Assembly: GCA_947387575.1 (NCBI GenBank)
Contig: CANDOC010000004.1
Span: forward strand, 1-64,000
DNA length: 64,000 nucleotides
Origin: Spongorhabdus nitratireducens
GTDB lineage: Bacteria; Pseudomonadota; Gammaproteobacteria; Pseudomonadales; Endozoicomonadaceae
Direction: 5' to 3'
The translations under genes were made by a program, and so were the position numbers. This document shows, in pieces, positions 8,410 through 19,774 of the stretch; positions within the stretch are counted from its first letter, which is position 1; the number at the start of each line of letters is the position of its first letter. Below the pieces are notes generated by a model, which saw only the letters and a list, made by a program, of their open reading frames with translations, did not search any database and was not told the DNA's origin.

Positions 8410-11289
8410 TCAGGTAGTGATTACCAGGCGCATGGCATCCAGTCTGAGCTGGGCTTTTTGCAGAGCCTGATGACCATAGGCTGCCCGCTGTTTCAGGAAG
8501 TCGATTTCTTCATCCCGAACATTGGGGTTAACCTGTTTCAGTGCGGCCAGGCGCTTCATTTCTTCCGTTACATTGTTCAGCAGTGTCTGGCAGGCGTTGG
8601 TCACAATTGCAGGCACTTGTTGTTTAACGGAAGCTTCAGCAGCTTGCAGCAGAGCCAGAATAATCTGACGCTGGCTCTTGACTACCTTGCGGGCGGTACC
8701 GGTCTTCAACGGTTGAAGCTGTGCAGCCAGACCTTCAAAGCTGACCTTTGCCGCCAGATCTTTACCTGTTGGATCAATCAGGGTACGGATCGGTGTTGCC
8801 GGCAGATAGCGATCAAGCTCGAGCTGTCGTTTACCGCAGGCTTCAACCGTGTAGATAGCTTCCAGCAACATGGTGCCGGGCTTCAGACTGCGGTTCTTGA
8901 TAATGGATACGGCAGTGTTACCGGTCTCTCCGGTCATAACCGTTTCCATGCAACTGCTGACCAATGGGTGCTCCCAGGTCAGGAACTGCATATCTTCCCG
9001 AGCCAGTGCCATATCACGATCAAATGTGAAGGTGGCGCCATCTTCCGGTAAGCCGGGCAGACTTGGAACGGCCATATGGCTGCCAGGTCTGGCAATCAGG
9101 CAGTGTTTGGAGTGGTCTTCTGATTCGACACCGAAGGCATCAAACAGCTTCTCCATATACTTCTTCAGGGTACGGGACTCTTCCTCTTCCTGAATAGCGG
9201 TAACAATGCTGCCCTGTTCGCTACCGTGGCTGCCATGAGAGTTCAGTTCCAGCAGGCGATCACGACCCTGCTCAAGATAAGCACTGACTTCACTGCTGAC
9301 TTTGGTGGTTTTCTGGATCAGCTTTTCAGCATCTTCCGAGTTAAATTCACCACTGGTCAGGACGGTATTCAGTTCATCACCCAGTTCGGCCGAAACAATA
9401 CTGCCGGCCCGGCAGGTGGTATTGAAGGCATCCATCCCTTCGTCATACCAGCGGAACAGCATGGACTGGGCGGTATTTTCCAGTACCGGCGCATGAATCT
9501 GGATGGTTTGGGTCTGACCAATACGATCCAGACGACCAATGCGCTGCTCCAGCAGATCCGGGTTAACCGGCAGATCAAACAGGACCAGGTGATGAGCGAA
9601 CTGGAAGTTACGGCCTTCACTGCCAATCTCGGAACAGATCAGGGTCTGGGCACCGTACTCTTCATCAGCAAACCAGGCGCTGGCACGGTCACGTTCGACA
9701 ATGCTCATGCCTTCGTGGAATACCGCTGCCGGAATGCCTGAACGGATACGCAGGGCGTTTTCCAGATCCAATACAGTCTCTGCACGGGCGCAGATAATCA
9801 GTACTTTCTTCTTTTTCAGCAGCTTCAGCAGGTTGATCAGCCAGTCGACCCGGGGATCCACTTTCCACCAAGGATCCATATCATCCAGCTTGATCTGCTG
9901 CTGATAAGCCAATTCCGGATAAAGGTGCTGTTCCAGCCCTTCAGCTTCTTCCATGGCAATGCTGTACAGTTCTGGCAGAGACAGAGGATAGCTCTGTGCC
10001 AGGCGACCCGGGAAGCCGGAAATGGCGTTACGGGTGTTACGGAACATAACCCGGCCGGTGCCATGACGATCCAGCAGCAGTCGAATCAGCTGCTCGCGGG
10101 CATGCGTGCGGTTCTCGCTGGCCTGATGACTATTGATAGTCTGAATCAGTGTATCAATCTGGTCACCCAGCAGGGTTTGCAGATGGGAAACCGCTTCTTC
10201 CGGTAACTGGTCGTTATCCAGCAGTTCCTGCACTGCAGAGGCTACCGGTTCATAAGCAGACTGCTCTTCGCGGAAGGCTTCCAGGCTGTAAAAACGGTTG
10301 GGATCCAGCAGGCGCAGACGGGCAAAGTGGCTGGCCTGACCCAGTTGCTCCGGTGTTGCCGTCAGTAGCAATACACTGGGCGTGTTTTGTGCCAGCTGTT
10401 CAACCAGTTCGTATTCAGTGCTGGGTTTATTTTCTTCCCATTTAAGATGATGAGCCTCATCGACAATCAGGGTATCCCAACCGGCTTCCTGGCATTGCTG
10501 GCGAGCATTTTCATCGTCCCGCAGGAAGTCCAGACTGACCAGAATCAGCTGCTCGCTCTGGAACGGATTATCACTTTCGGTATGCCGGCAGCGTTCCTGA
10601 TCAAACAGGGAAAAATGCAGGTTGAAGCGGCGCAGCATTTCAACCAGCCACTGATGCTGGAGTGTCTCCGGCACAATCAGCAACACTCGACGGGCATGCC
10701 CGGTGATCAGCTGACGGTGAAGAATCAGACCGGCTTCAATGGTTTTACCCAGACCCACTTCATCCGCCAGCAGTACGCGTGGAGCGTAACGGGAAGCGAC
10801 TTCATTGGCGATGTGAAGCTGGTGGGGGATCAGGCCGGCCCGGGGGCCCAGCAGACCGCGGAAAGCGGATTTACACAGGCGGTGATTATGCTGCAGGGTC
10901 TTGTAGCGCAGATTGAAATTGCTGTTGGTATCAATCTGGCCGGCCAGCAGGCGGTCCTGAGGCTTGTTGAACTGGATAAAGTTGCTGAGATTGGTTTCCG
11001 GTAGTTCGTGGCGTTCACCGTCCCGATCCTGACCGATATATGTCAGCAGTCCGTCTTTTTCTGCAACCTCGGTAACGGTCATGGTCTGACCGTCATGACT
11101 TTCCACCCGGTCGCCCGGATTGAAAATGACGCGGGTCAGGGGGCTGTTATGACGTGCATACAGTCGCGTTTCGCCAGTGGCCGGAAAGAGCAGGGTAACC
11201 ATGCGGGCGTCCATCATCAGGACAGTGCCCAGCCCCTGTTCGATCTCGGTGTCGCTAATCCAGCGTTGTCCGGGAACGAATTCTTCCAT
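8410..11289 (-). CDS. rapA: RNA polymerase-associated ATPase RapA
   Basis: SWI2/SNF2-type ATPase that binds RNA polymerase and promotes its recycling and backward translocation after transcription. At 959 aa it is close to E. coli RapA (968). The N-terminal Tudor-like domains begin PGQRWISDTE. Helicase motif I is DEVGLGKTIEAG (about residue 176), motif II is DEAHHL (about 277), motif III is TATPEQLG. The helicase C domain has EGRNFQFAHHLVLFDLP and QRIGRLDRIGQTQ. A long C-terminal RapA-specific region follows. RapA is essentially confined to gammaproteobacteria. The gene is monocistronic. Confidence 0.97.
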   Translation of the reverse strand: MEEFVPGQRWISDTEIEQGLGTVLMMDARMVTLLFPATGETRLYARHNSPLTRVIFNPGDRVESHDGQTMTVTEVAEKDGLLTYIGQDRDGERHELPETNLSNFIQFNKPQDRLLAGQIDTNSNFNLRYKTLQHNHRLCKSAFRGLLGPRAGLIPHQLHIANEVASRYAPRVLLADEVGLGKTIEAGLILHRQLITGHARRVLLIVPETLQHQWLVEMLRRFNLHFSLFDQERCRHTESDNPFQSEQLILVSLDFLRDDENARQQCQEAGWDTLIVDEAHHLKWEENKPSTEYELVEQLAQNTPSVLLLTATPEQLGQASHFARLRLLDPNRFYSLEAFREEQSAYEPVASAVQELLDNDQLPEEAVSHLQTLLGDQIDTLIQTINSHQASENRTHAREQLIRLLLDRHGTGRVMFRNTRNAISGFPGRLAQSYPLSLPELYSIAMEEAEGLEQHLYPELAYQQQIKLDDMDPWWKVDPRVDWLINLLKLLKKKKVLIICARAETVLDLENALRIRSGIPAAVFHEGMSIVERDRASAWFADEEYGAQTLICSEIGSEGRNFQFAHHLVLFDLPVNPDLLEQRIGRLDRIGQTQTIQIHAPVLENTAQSMLFRWYDEGMDAFNTTCRAGSIVSAELGDELNTVLTSGEFNSEDAEKLIQKTTKVSSEVSAYLEQGRDRLLELNSHGSHGSEQGSIVTAIQEEEESRTLKKYMEKLFDAFGVESEDHSKHCLIARPGSHMAVPSLPGLPEDGATFTFDRDMALAREDMQFLTWEHPLVSSCMETVMTGETGNTAVSIIKNRSLKPGTMLLEAIYTVEACGKRQLELDRYLPATPIRTLIDPTGKDLAAKVSFEGLAAQLQPLKTGTARKVVKSQRQIILALLQAAEASVKQQVPAIVTNACQTLLNNVTEEMKRLAALKQVNPNVRDEEIDFLKQRAAYGHQALQKAQLRLDAMRLVITT

Positions 11290-11607
11290 AGGTTTCCGTG
11301 TTTTTGCTGCCGTAGTAAATAGCCTGCAATCAGGCTAAGGGGGTTAATGGGAAAACCGGTAGGTCAATGACCCGTTTGATGCCCGGATGCATCTATGTTG
11401 AAAAGGGGCGGTATAGTAGCGGAAAATCCTGAGAGGACAATATGTTATGCCCGTAGACTGGCATGTTTTCTCCGTAGATGGATATCCCGGACAGCGCATC
11501 ATGGTAATTGATGGCTATGATTTGTCCGCCGTTCTGTCTGGAAGCCTGTAGCTGAAACAATGAAAACAGAATAGCAGCCTCCAATAAATTTACCCGCGCG
11601 ATTATAC

Positions 11608-11645
11608 ACGGATCCAACCGCTGCCAAAGCAGTTGTTGGATCCGT
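11608..11645 (-). terminator. Hairpin after plsB
   Basis: An 11-bp inverted repeat (ACGGATCCAAC/GTTGGATCCGT) has an inner CTG/CAG extension, starting 19 nt beyond the plsB stop codon. It lacks a strong T tract. In the rest of the 373-bp gap between rapA and plsB (11290-11663) I see no convincing gene; a 74-codon frame at 11393-11617 has no ribosome site or recognisable product. Confidence 0.5.
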
Positions 11646-11663
11646 TATACGTTTACTGAACGC

Positions 11664-14171
11664 TCAGGAAGCCTCAGGTTGAGGGTTTGGTTGGTGTGGG
11701 TGCTGCTTCTGGGTGACTTGCAGAATACTGTGACGCACTTCACTGGTCAGCAACTGGCGGGCATCTTCAGCAACCTGGGTGACTTCATGTCCGTACTCCA
11801 GTTTACTGCCGGTATTTTCCAGCAAGATACCCTGCTGAATCAGCTGGTCAATAAAGCTGCGGAACAGGTTTTTATCAAAGAACTCCGGTGCATTGATGCC
11901 ATGAATCATGGACAGGCGCTGGGCCATGACCTGAGACTGAGCCTCCAGGCTTTCGCGGTCAGTTTCACCGCTGCCATTAAGCAGCAGCAACTGAATGACG
12001 ATATAGAAGCGCTCCAGTGTGGGCAACATCGGGCGAGCCATTACACTCATCATCACATAAGGTGTGGAGCTGCTGTCAGGGCGGCTGTATTCACCGTCGA
12101 TTTCACTGAGTAATCCGGCATCAACCAGCGCATCGAGCCAACGATTGATTTCGCGTACCAGCTCCCGTTTCTCCCAGCGCAGGAACAGCTCAGCCTGAAG
12201 ATAGGGATACAGTACCATACAGATTTCCTGCAGGTGTCGGCGAGGCTGACGATGATTGGTCAGGAACATGGCACAGATCAGAGATGGCAGAGCCAGCATA
12301 TGCAGAATGTTATTGCGATAGTAGGTCATCAATACCGGATGGTTGCCCTCCAGTTGCAGCACATCTCCCAGACTGTCTGAACGACGAGTGACCAGTTTAA
12401 GCTTCTCAACATATTCCACCATTTCGCTGCCACTCAGCTCGGTGTAAGAAATATGCTCGCTGTAGGGAACGGTTTTTAACAGCTTCAGTGTAGTATCCAG
12501 CTGCAACACCAGTTCTTCTTCACTGAGAGCATGACGGGGAGCGCTGAGCAGTGCTGTGGCTACCATATTGACTGGATTGATAGCTGCAGCATTATTAATT
12601 TCCTGCGACAAGCGTATACCCAGCTGGTTGGTAACCGGCTTGAGCCATTCCGGTTTGAACTCATCATTGTACTTCTGGGTTGTCCAGCCCGGCTGTTGCT
12701 GGTCAAGAAATTCGTTCAGGCAGACAGGTTCACCGAAGTTCAAACTGACCCGGCCAAACTCACTCTTCAGTTCAGCAAGGGTACGAATGATATCCAGCGG
12801 AGACTCTTTTTTCTTTTTCTTGCCACGTAGCTCACCCAGGTAGGTGCCAACTTCCAGCAGCTTTTCATAACCAATATAAACCGGAACAAAGCAAATAGGC
12901 CGGCGGTGATCACGCAGGAAGCTGCGAATGGTAATGGACAGCATACCGGTCTTTGGATTCAGGGTACGACCGGTACGGGAGCGACCACCCTCAATAAAGT
13001 ACTCGACCGGGAAACCACGAACATACAAGGTATGCAGGTACTCATGAAATACTGCACTATAAAGCGGGTTTCCGCGGAATGTACGACGCATAAAGAATGC
13101 ACCACCGCTTCGCAGGAAACGACCAACAACCGGCATGTTGAGGTTGATGCCGGCAGCAATATGCGGTGGGCTCAGACGGTACTGAAACAGGGTGTACGAC
13201 AGTAGCAGGTAATCAATATGGCTTCGGTGGCAGGGGATATAAACCACTTCGTGAGTTTTGGATATATCCTGCACCCGCTCGATATTGTTGACTTCGACGC
13301 CATCATACAGCTTGTTCCAGAACCAGGTCAGCAGTTTTCTCAGGAAACGAACAACAGGGAAACTGTAGTCGGAGACTATCTCGTTCGCATATTTCAGAGC
13401 GCGAGCTTCAGCTTCCTTGATGGTGATCTGATGGGCGGTAGCTTCCTTTTCAATGGCCTGGCGCATATGGCGGGTGCGCAGCAATTCGTCGACCATGGTA
13501 CGACGGTGAGATAAGTCCGGCCCGATGACAGAAGTACGCAGCTGACGAAAATGCACCCGTAGAACACGCCCGGTTTTTCTTAATATCCGGTTATGATCCT
13601 GACTGTCACCCGCAAGCTCTCGCAGAGAAATGGGTTTGCTGAAATGTACCAGCGTTTGACGGCCATTAAACAGCAGTTCGGTAAACCGGCGCAGTCGGCC
13701 TCCGACGTTATAACCGCGGGCAAACAGCAGCTTCAGGGCGGAGTCTTCCTTGTCTGGTCCCTGACCTACAAAAATGGACACAGGAACCAGCTGAATATCC
13801 TGCTCCGGATCAGCTTCAACTTGATGCAGCAGCTCAACCAGGCGAGGGGAGTACTGGCCATGCTGGATTTGCGGCTGATGTAGAAAAATACAGGCATTAC
13901 CACTGTCGCTATCCAAACCTTCTATTGGGTGCGTTGGGCGAGGAAGGCCTGCCTTGATACATTCCTGATCCAGTATAACCAGGTCGGACAGAGACTGCCG
14001 GTGCAGCACATAGCAAACCGGTTTGGCAGGGTCGATCTCAAGTGCTTCAAATGAGTTATTGATGCCCTCGGCTCTGACCAGCAGATTCTGGGCCTGACGT
14101 ACAAGACGAAAAGCCAGACGTTTGGTCCGGGACGATGTCGGGCGAGAGGGGTTTTCGCTCTTATCTTTCAT
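11664..14171 (-). CDS. plsB: Glycerol-3-phosphate acyltransferase PlsB
   Basis: Membrane-associated enzyme that makes 1-acyl-glycerol-3-phosphate from acyl-ACP or acyl-CoA, the first committed step of phospholipid synthesis. The 835-aa protein is slightly longer than the E. coli one (807) because of polar N- and C-terminal tails. Acyltransferase motif I is HRSHID (315-320), with the essential His and Asp. Motif II is GAFFMRR. Motif III is GGRSRTGR (about 382). Motif IV is near ICFVPVYIGYEKL. The ATG at 14171 has no clear ribosome site. The MITE-like palindrome at 14264-14439 lies directly in its upstream region and may separate it from its original promoter. Confidence 0.96.
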   Translation of the reverse strand: MKDKSENPSRPTSSRTKRLAFRLVRQAQNLLVRAEGINNSFEALEIDPAKPVCYVLHRQSLSDLVILDQECIKAGLPRPTHPIEGLDSDSGNACIFLHQPQIQHGQYSPRLVELLHQVEADPEQDIQLVPVSIFVGQGPDKEDSALKLLFARGYNVGGRLRRFTELLFNGRQTLVHFSKPISLRELAGDSQDHNRILRKTGRVLRVHFRQLRTSVIGPDLSHRRTMVDELLRTRHMRQAIEKEATAHQITIKEAEARALKYANEIVSDYSFPVVRFLRKLLTWFWNKLYDGVEVNNIERVQDISKTHEVVYIPCHRSHIDYLLLSYTLFQYRLSPPHIAAGINLNMPVVGRFLRSGGAFFMRRTFRGNPLYSAVFHEYLHTLYVRGFPVEYFIEGGRSRTGRTLNPKTGMLSITIRSFLRDHRRPICFVPVYIGYEKLLEVGTYLGELRGKKKKKESPLDIIRTLAELKSEFGRVSLNFGEPVCLNEFLDQQQPGWTTQKYNDEFKPEWLKPVTNQLGIRLSQEINNAAAINPVNMVATALLSAPRHALSEEELVLQLDTTLKLLKTVPYSEHISYTELSGSEMVEYVEKLKLVTRRSDSLGDVLQLEGNHPVLMTYYRNNILHMLALPSLICAMFLTNHRQPRRHLQEICMVLYPYLQAELFLRWEKRELVREINRWLDALVDAGLLSEIDGEYSRPDSSSTPYVMMSVMARPMLPTLERFYIVIQLLLLNGSGETDRESLEAQSQVMAQRLSMIHGINAPEFFDKNLFRSFIDQLIQQGILLENTGSKLEYGHEVTQVAEDARQLLTSEVRHSILQVTQKQHPHQPNPQPEAS

Positions 14172-14263
14172 TACAACTGACAGCCATAAGCGGAAAAGCG
14201 GGAGGGCTCGGAAGAGTGAGCTACCACCTGTTCACACCATTACAGATTTAATAAACAGTGATA

Positions 14264-14439
14264 TAAGTTCCCGGGTCGTTGTTTTACATCTTTTGACGGA
14301 GCCTTTTCCATCCTTGCTGCGTTGCAACCCTAGTTTCCTAGCGAGGGTCACGTAGCTATGGCTACGTTCCCGACGTTGCGCCTTGGAGGCTGAAAAATTC
14401 ACGCGTCAAAAAGTTGCAAAACAACGACCCAGAAACTTA
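14264..14439. repeat. MITE-like long imperfect palindrome (176 bp)
   Basis: The ends TAAGTT...GGGTCGTTGTTTT and AAAACAACGACCC...AACTTA are near-perfect inverted copies of about 30 bp. Pairing continues inward with interruptions (GACG/CGTC; GCTGCGTTGC against GTTGCGCC) to the centre ACGTAGC-TATG-GCTACGT. No coding frame is inside. It fills most of the 447-bp gap between plsB and the gene ending at 14619. The structure fits a non-autonomous transposable element or a large REP-type repeat. No second copy was noticed in this window. Confidence 0.75.
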
Positions 14440-14618
14440 CAAAAAAACAACAGATGGAGCGCATTGTAACAGTCTGATTCGGCTTCGGCACGAAGAGGCT
14501 AATAATGAGCTTTACTCACAGGAACAATGTGAGTCGACTATGAAAGCAGATTGACGGGAGAAAGGGGGAGGTTGATGACAACGGGGTTGCCATCAACCAA
14601 TAAGAAAATCCGAAAGGA

Positions 14619-16143
<1,525 letters not shown>

Positions 16144-16306
16144 TCATCGTAACCTTCTAGTCGAGTCAAATTATTATTCTCAAACCTGCCATGTATTGGG
16201 GCAGGTTCTAGGTGCCCTGGCTCAGGCTCTGTAGCAGCCAAAGATAACAGATCATGGTCAGGGAGGCTCAGAGGATTGTAATATGGGGACCGGAAAAATG
16301 AGCATA

Positions 16307-16984
16307 TCAATGAGTGTCCGAGGAGCCTGAAGGCAAAGGCAAGTCGTCAAAGACCAGCAGAAAAGCCTTGGAGTTATTCTGTAGAGTGAATCTCACCAAT
16401 AGATGAAAATCTCCTCGATAGCGACCAAGGGCTTCGATACTCAAGTTAATATCTTTGCCTGCATAGATTAGTTTCAACGTGACTGCTGGAACCGGTTCTG
16501 CTTCAAAAATGGCGTCTTCCATTTGTAACACTTCATCCAGCTGTACTGTCGGGTCCATGGGTACTGTCAGAATGAAAAGTGCTGCCGGAATCAGGCGGTT
16601 CTCTATAAAGGCCACTGGTAGTTCAGTATTCCGACTCAAGACTGTGAACAGATGTTCCAGGAAATCATATGGCAGATGACTCTGGTCATCCTCTTCTCGG
16701 GATCCGAAAAAAAGTGATTCATCTGTTGAACTGGCTTCAGACGGGGCTTTTTTATTCAATGAGGCAGCACTGGATTTCCAGAAAATATCTGCATTCCCGG
16801 CGCCACCTTCTGCTTGAGAAAGTTGAATAGTAGCGACCGCCTCGGGGGCTGTAGATGTACACTTAAAAACCCGGAAATACACTGGCAACGGACCAAAAGG
16901 TGTTGCAACCGTTTCAAATGATGCCCTGGCCGGTGTGAGGGTCTGGCATATCAGTAAAATGAAAGTTAGAAAGAGCCGGTACAT
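16307..16984 (-). CDS. Putative secreted protein of unknown function
   Basis: 225 aa with a clear Sec signal peptide (MYRLFLTFILLICQTLTPARA, cleavage after ARA). A low-complexity Ser/Ala/Glu stretch follows (about 75-105), then a C-terminal half with alternating hydrophobic segments. No known domain was recognised. Its ribosome site is weak. It stands between nth and dapE, 163 bp from dapE, and shows no obvious partner. Confidence 0.6.
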   Translation of the reverse strand: MYRLFLTFILLICQTLTPARASFETVATPFGPLPVYFRVFKCTSTAPEAVATIQLSQAEGGAGNADIFWKSSAASLNKKAPSEASSTDESLFFGSREEDDQSHLPYDFLEHLFTVLSRNTELPVAFIENRLIPAALFILTVPMDPTVQLDEVLQMEDAIFEAEPVPAVTLKLIYAGKDINLSIEALGRYRGDFHLLVRFTLQNNSKAFLLVFDDLPLPSGSSDTH

Positions 16985-17125
16985 GTGTTCATATCGCTCT
17001 TGAGCTTCTTTATGTATACAGTACCGGTTACTCCGGCTACTCAGGGGTGGGCTCTATTGTTTATTTGGAATACGGAACGCTTTGCCCAGCTTGTGAGATT
17101 GCAAGTGTAGCTGTTTTCTTTCATT

Positions 17126-17761
17126 TCAGTCGGATAACTTATCCTTAAATTCACACAGGTCTTCAATGATGCAGCTACCGCACTGAGGTTTTCGCGCCTT
17201 GCAAGTATAGCGCCCGTGGAGGATTAGCCAGTGGTGAGCATCCAGCAGAAACTCTTTCGGTACCAGCCTTACCAGCCGCTTCTCGACCGCAAGTACATTT
17301 TTACCTGGTGCAATCCCTGTGCGATTGGAGACTCTGAAAATATGGGTGTCCACGGCCATTGCTGGCTGCCGGAATGCTGTATTCAGTACAACATTTGCAG
17401 TTTTGCGACCTACACCGGGAAGAGCTTCCAGCGCTTCTCTGGTATCAGGAACCTGAGAGTTGTGTTGTTCAACTAGGGCTTTACAGGTTTTGATAACATT
17501 TTCGGCCTTGCTGTTAAACAGGCCTATGGTGCGGATATATTGCTTCAACCCCTCGACACCGAGGGCATAAATATCTTCTGGCGTATTGGCGACCGGGTAT
17601 AGCTTGGCTGTAGCCTTATTAACACCAACGTCAGTAGCCTGTGCTGAAAGAATGACCGCAATCAGCAGTTCAAAAGGACTGGAATAGTTCAGCTCGGTTT
17701 TGGGCTCGGGATTCTGCTCGCGCAGACGGCTGAAAATAGCGTGGCGTTTTTCCCGGTTCAT
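17126..17761 (-). CDS. nth: Endonuclease III (DNA glycosylase/AP lyase)
   Basis: Base-excision repair enzyme for oxidised pyrimidines. The 211 aa align residue for residue with E. coli Nth: helix-hairpin-helix LPGVGRKTA with catalytic Lys120, catalytic Asp138 in AVDTHIFR, and the [4Fe-4S] loop Cys187-X6-Cys194-X2-Cys197-X5-Cys203. It is a single gene; the usual rsxABCDGE (electron transport) neighbours are not adjacent here. The 287 bp between nth and the next gene are AT-rich, and I see no gene in them. Confidence 0.97.
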   Translation of the reverse strand: MNREKRHAIFSRLREQNPEPKTELNYSSPFELLIAVILSAQATDVGVNKATAKLYPVANTPEDIYALGVEGLKQYIRTIGLFNSKAENVIKTCKALVEQHNSQVPDTREALEALPGVGRKTANVVLNTAFRQPAMAVDTHIFRVSNRTGIAPGKNVLAVEKRLVRLVPKEFLLDAHHWLILHGRYTCKARKPQCGSCIIEDLCEFKDKLSD

Positions 17762-18048
17762 ATTAAATCTGATCTGCTAATACTCATGGTGGGGGCAGTT
17801 TAGCATGGGCGTACATAATAACTAGTGCAATAACCTGCTGAATTGAATTTGCTGACAACTTATACGTTGTTGGAAACGTACCTTGTTTAATAAATACAAC
17901 ATTTATATTGAATTGTGATTTCGAAATTTGGCTGAATAAGTTTTTTTGAAATTTTTCTTTCTATTAAATATCAGTTTTGCTGTTAATTTGTATGAACCTA
18001 GCTAAATGAGTGCTGTCATAGTTTTATCTGCTGAGAGAGGATTTCAGT

Positions 18049-18987
18049 ATGAAAAAAATACTATCCAAAACAGGTTTTTTGTTATTTTTATTTGTTTCTT
18101 TTTTCGGATTATCTTCTTCTAGTCTGTTAGCCCACTCAATGAGTGAATATGATTATATCTGTGTTATACCTGTAAGCCCCGTTCAGTGTTATTTTGGTAT
18201 AGCTATTGTTTTTGATTTTGCTGAAGATGACGAAGTGTCATTTTCAGTTGAGAAAAATCCCAGGATAAAAACCAAGTCTTCATCTAATTGTCTTTTTTTT
18301 GATCCTGATTTACAACTTTTTTCTATTGGAAGTAGGGTTCGGCGTGAAGCTATCTTTTTTTTGGTTTCTACTGTAACGGGTTCAAAAAAAATTGCAGTTG
18401 TTTTTGTTAATAAAAGCCGGGACAGTATTTTGCAAAATGATTATTTATATCAAGTTAGTGACTGCTGGTACGGTAATAGCGATAATGACTTTGTGCCAGT
18501 TTATACTGCCATGGGTGCAGGTTATCTTTCTAGCTCCATCTCCAGACTTCGAGATGCGGTTGATCGAAGAATATCGCAGGCAATGATTGATGCACTTAAC
18601 TATTTCAGTGAAGTTTACACTTTGAAACTGGCAAATAGGAGCAGGCCGCATTTTACAGTTCTAACTGGGGGTTTTTCTTTTCGTTGTAACCACTTCGGAT
18701 GGGGCTGGCAGCTTCAACGAGGTATGGACGAGTATGATTTTTTTGTTTCTGTGCTTTCCGAGGAGGATATCAAGTATGCTCTGGATAGAAAAAGAAATGA
18801 ATATGAAAATGTAGAGTTTGAATCAAGCCATGAAGAAGAAAAGGATAGACCTTTTTCCGGAGATTATGATTTGCTTAAGGAGGTGACCCGCTGGAATTCT
18901 AAGTCACCAAAGCGACGTAGAAGTGTTGATCATAGAGGGTTAAAGTTGAATCGGAGTTATATTGAAACAGTTTGTAGTAAACCGTGA
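18049..18987 (+). CDS. AT-rich secreted protein of unknown function
   Basis: 312 aa with a strong Sec signal peptide (MKKILSKTGFLLFLFVSFFGL...LLA). The mature part is rich in Ser and aromatic residues, with several cysteines (C-x8-C early, further Cys at mid-chain) and a basic C-terminal segment containing KSPKRRRSVDH. GAGAGGA sits 8-9 nt before the ATG. Codons favour A/T strongly compared with dapE and nth, which suggests horizontal acquisition. No domain was recognised. Its stop codon is only 4 bp from the convergent permease stop, so it sits where a missing ABC ATPase gene might be expected. Confidence 0.6.
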   Translation: MKKILSKTGFLLFLFVSFFGLSSSSLLAHSMSEYDYICVIPVSPVQCYFGIAIVFDFAEDDEVSFSVEKNPRIKTKSSSNCLFFDPDLQLFSIGSRVRREAIFFLVSTVTGSKKIAVVFVNKSRDSILQNDYLYQVSDCWYGNSDNDFVPVYTAMGAGYLSSSISRLRDAVDRRISQAMIDALNYFSEVYTLKLANRSRPHFTVLTGGFSFRCNHFGWGWQLQRGMDEYDFFVSVLSEEDIKYALDRKRNEYENVEFESSHEEEKDRPFSGDYDLLKEVTRWNSKSPKRRRSVDHRGLKLNRSYIETVCSKP

Positions 18988-18991
18988 GCTA

Positions 18992-19774
18992 CTATTTACT
19001 TCGATTCTTAATTAAAGTGACTGATATGCTGAAGAAAAATGTTAGCAGAATGTAAGATATAACAATCGCGCTGGTAAAATGTCCATTAAATTCTTTTATA
19101 TTGTAAATATATACCTGTACAGTTTCATAGGATAAACCGGCTAATATTGATGCGAATACAAACTCACCCAGTAAGAATGAAAAAGAGATGAGAATACCTG
19201 TTGTAAGACCTGTTCGAATATTTGGTAGAGTTATAAGAAGAAAGCTTGTTTTTGAACGAGCACCAAGAAGTTGTGCTGCTTCCAACATGTCTTTCAAATT
19301 GAGTGCTTTTAGATTGTTACTAATCGTCTGATATATGAAAGGGTAAATTAAAATACACCAAGCACCGATGAGTATCCATGGCGTTCCGGTTAATATCAAT
19401 ACACCCGAAGAATAAACTTGTAATAACCCTACTGCAATCACAACAGGAGGTAGGGCAAAGGGGAGGATTGATAGCATATTCATCAATTTTTTTAATTTTG
19501 GTGCTTTTATCTCGGCAATGACAGCAACGGGTACTGTAACTACACAACATACGATTGTAGCGCCAAGCGCAAAGATACAGGATCTTAGCAGGCTATGAAG
19601 AAAGCGTGAGTTAGTAGCAAGTTCAACATACCATTGATAACTCCAGTCTGAAGGCAAAGGCGTCAGAGCCCAGTATGTTGAAAGGGAGAAGATCAATGTA
19701 GCGAACAGGGGAGAAAATAAAATGGTAGTGAATATGAAGATCACTAACCAGTGACGACTATTTGCCATCATCAT
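18992..19774 (-). CDS. ABC transporter permease (second subunit)
   Basis: 260-aa inner-membrane protein with about six hydrophobic helices and the cytoplasmic EAA loop (EAAQLLGARSKTSFLLITLPNIRTG, around residues 165-190) that contacts an ATPase. It belongs to the binding-protein-dependent permease family of the PotC/PhnV/ThiP-half type. It overlaps the upstream permease by 17 nt, which implies translational coupling. It is the last gene of the operon running from 22537; no ATP-binding subunit follows. The DNA is more AT-rich than that of its partner. Confidence 0.87.
   Translation of the reverse strand: MMMANSRHWLVIFIFTTILFSPLFATLIFSLSTYWALTPLPSDWSYQWYVELATNSRFLHSLLRSCIFALGATIVCCVVTVPVAVIAEIKAPKLKKLMNMLSILPFALPPVVIAVGLLQVYSSGVLILTGTPWILIGAWCILIYPFIYQTISNNLKALNLKDMLEAAQLLGARSKTSFLLITLPNIRTGLTTGILISFSFLLGEFVFASILAGLSYETVQVYIYNIKEFNGHFTSAIVISYILLTFFFSISVTLIKNRSK

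Noticed and set aside
11393-11617. 74-codon open frame in the rapA-plsB gap
   Set aside because: No ribosome site, no recognisable motif and unusual composition; not strong enough to call a gene.
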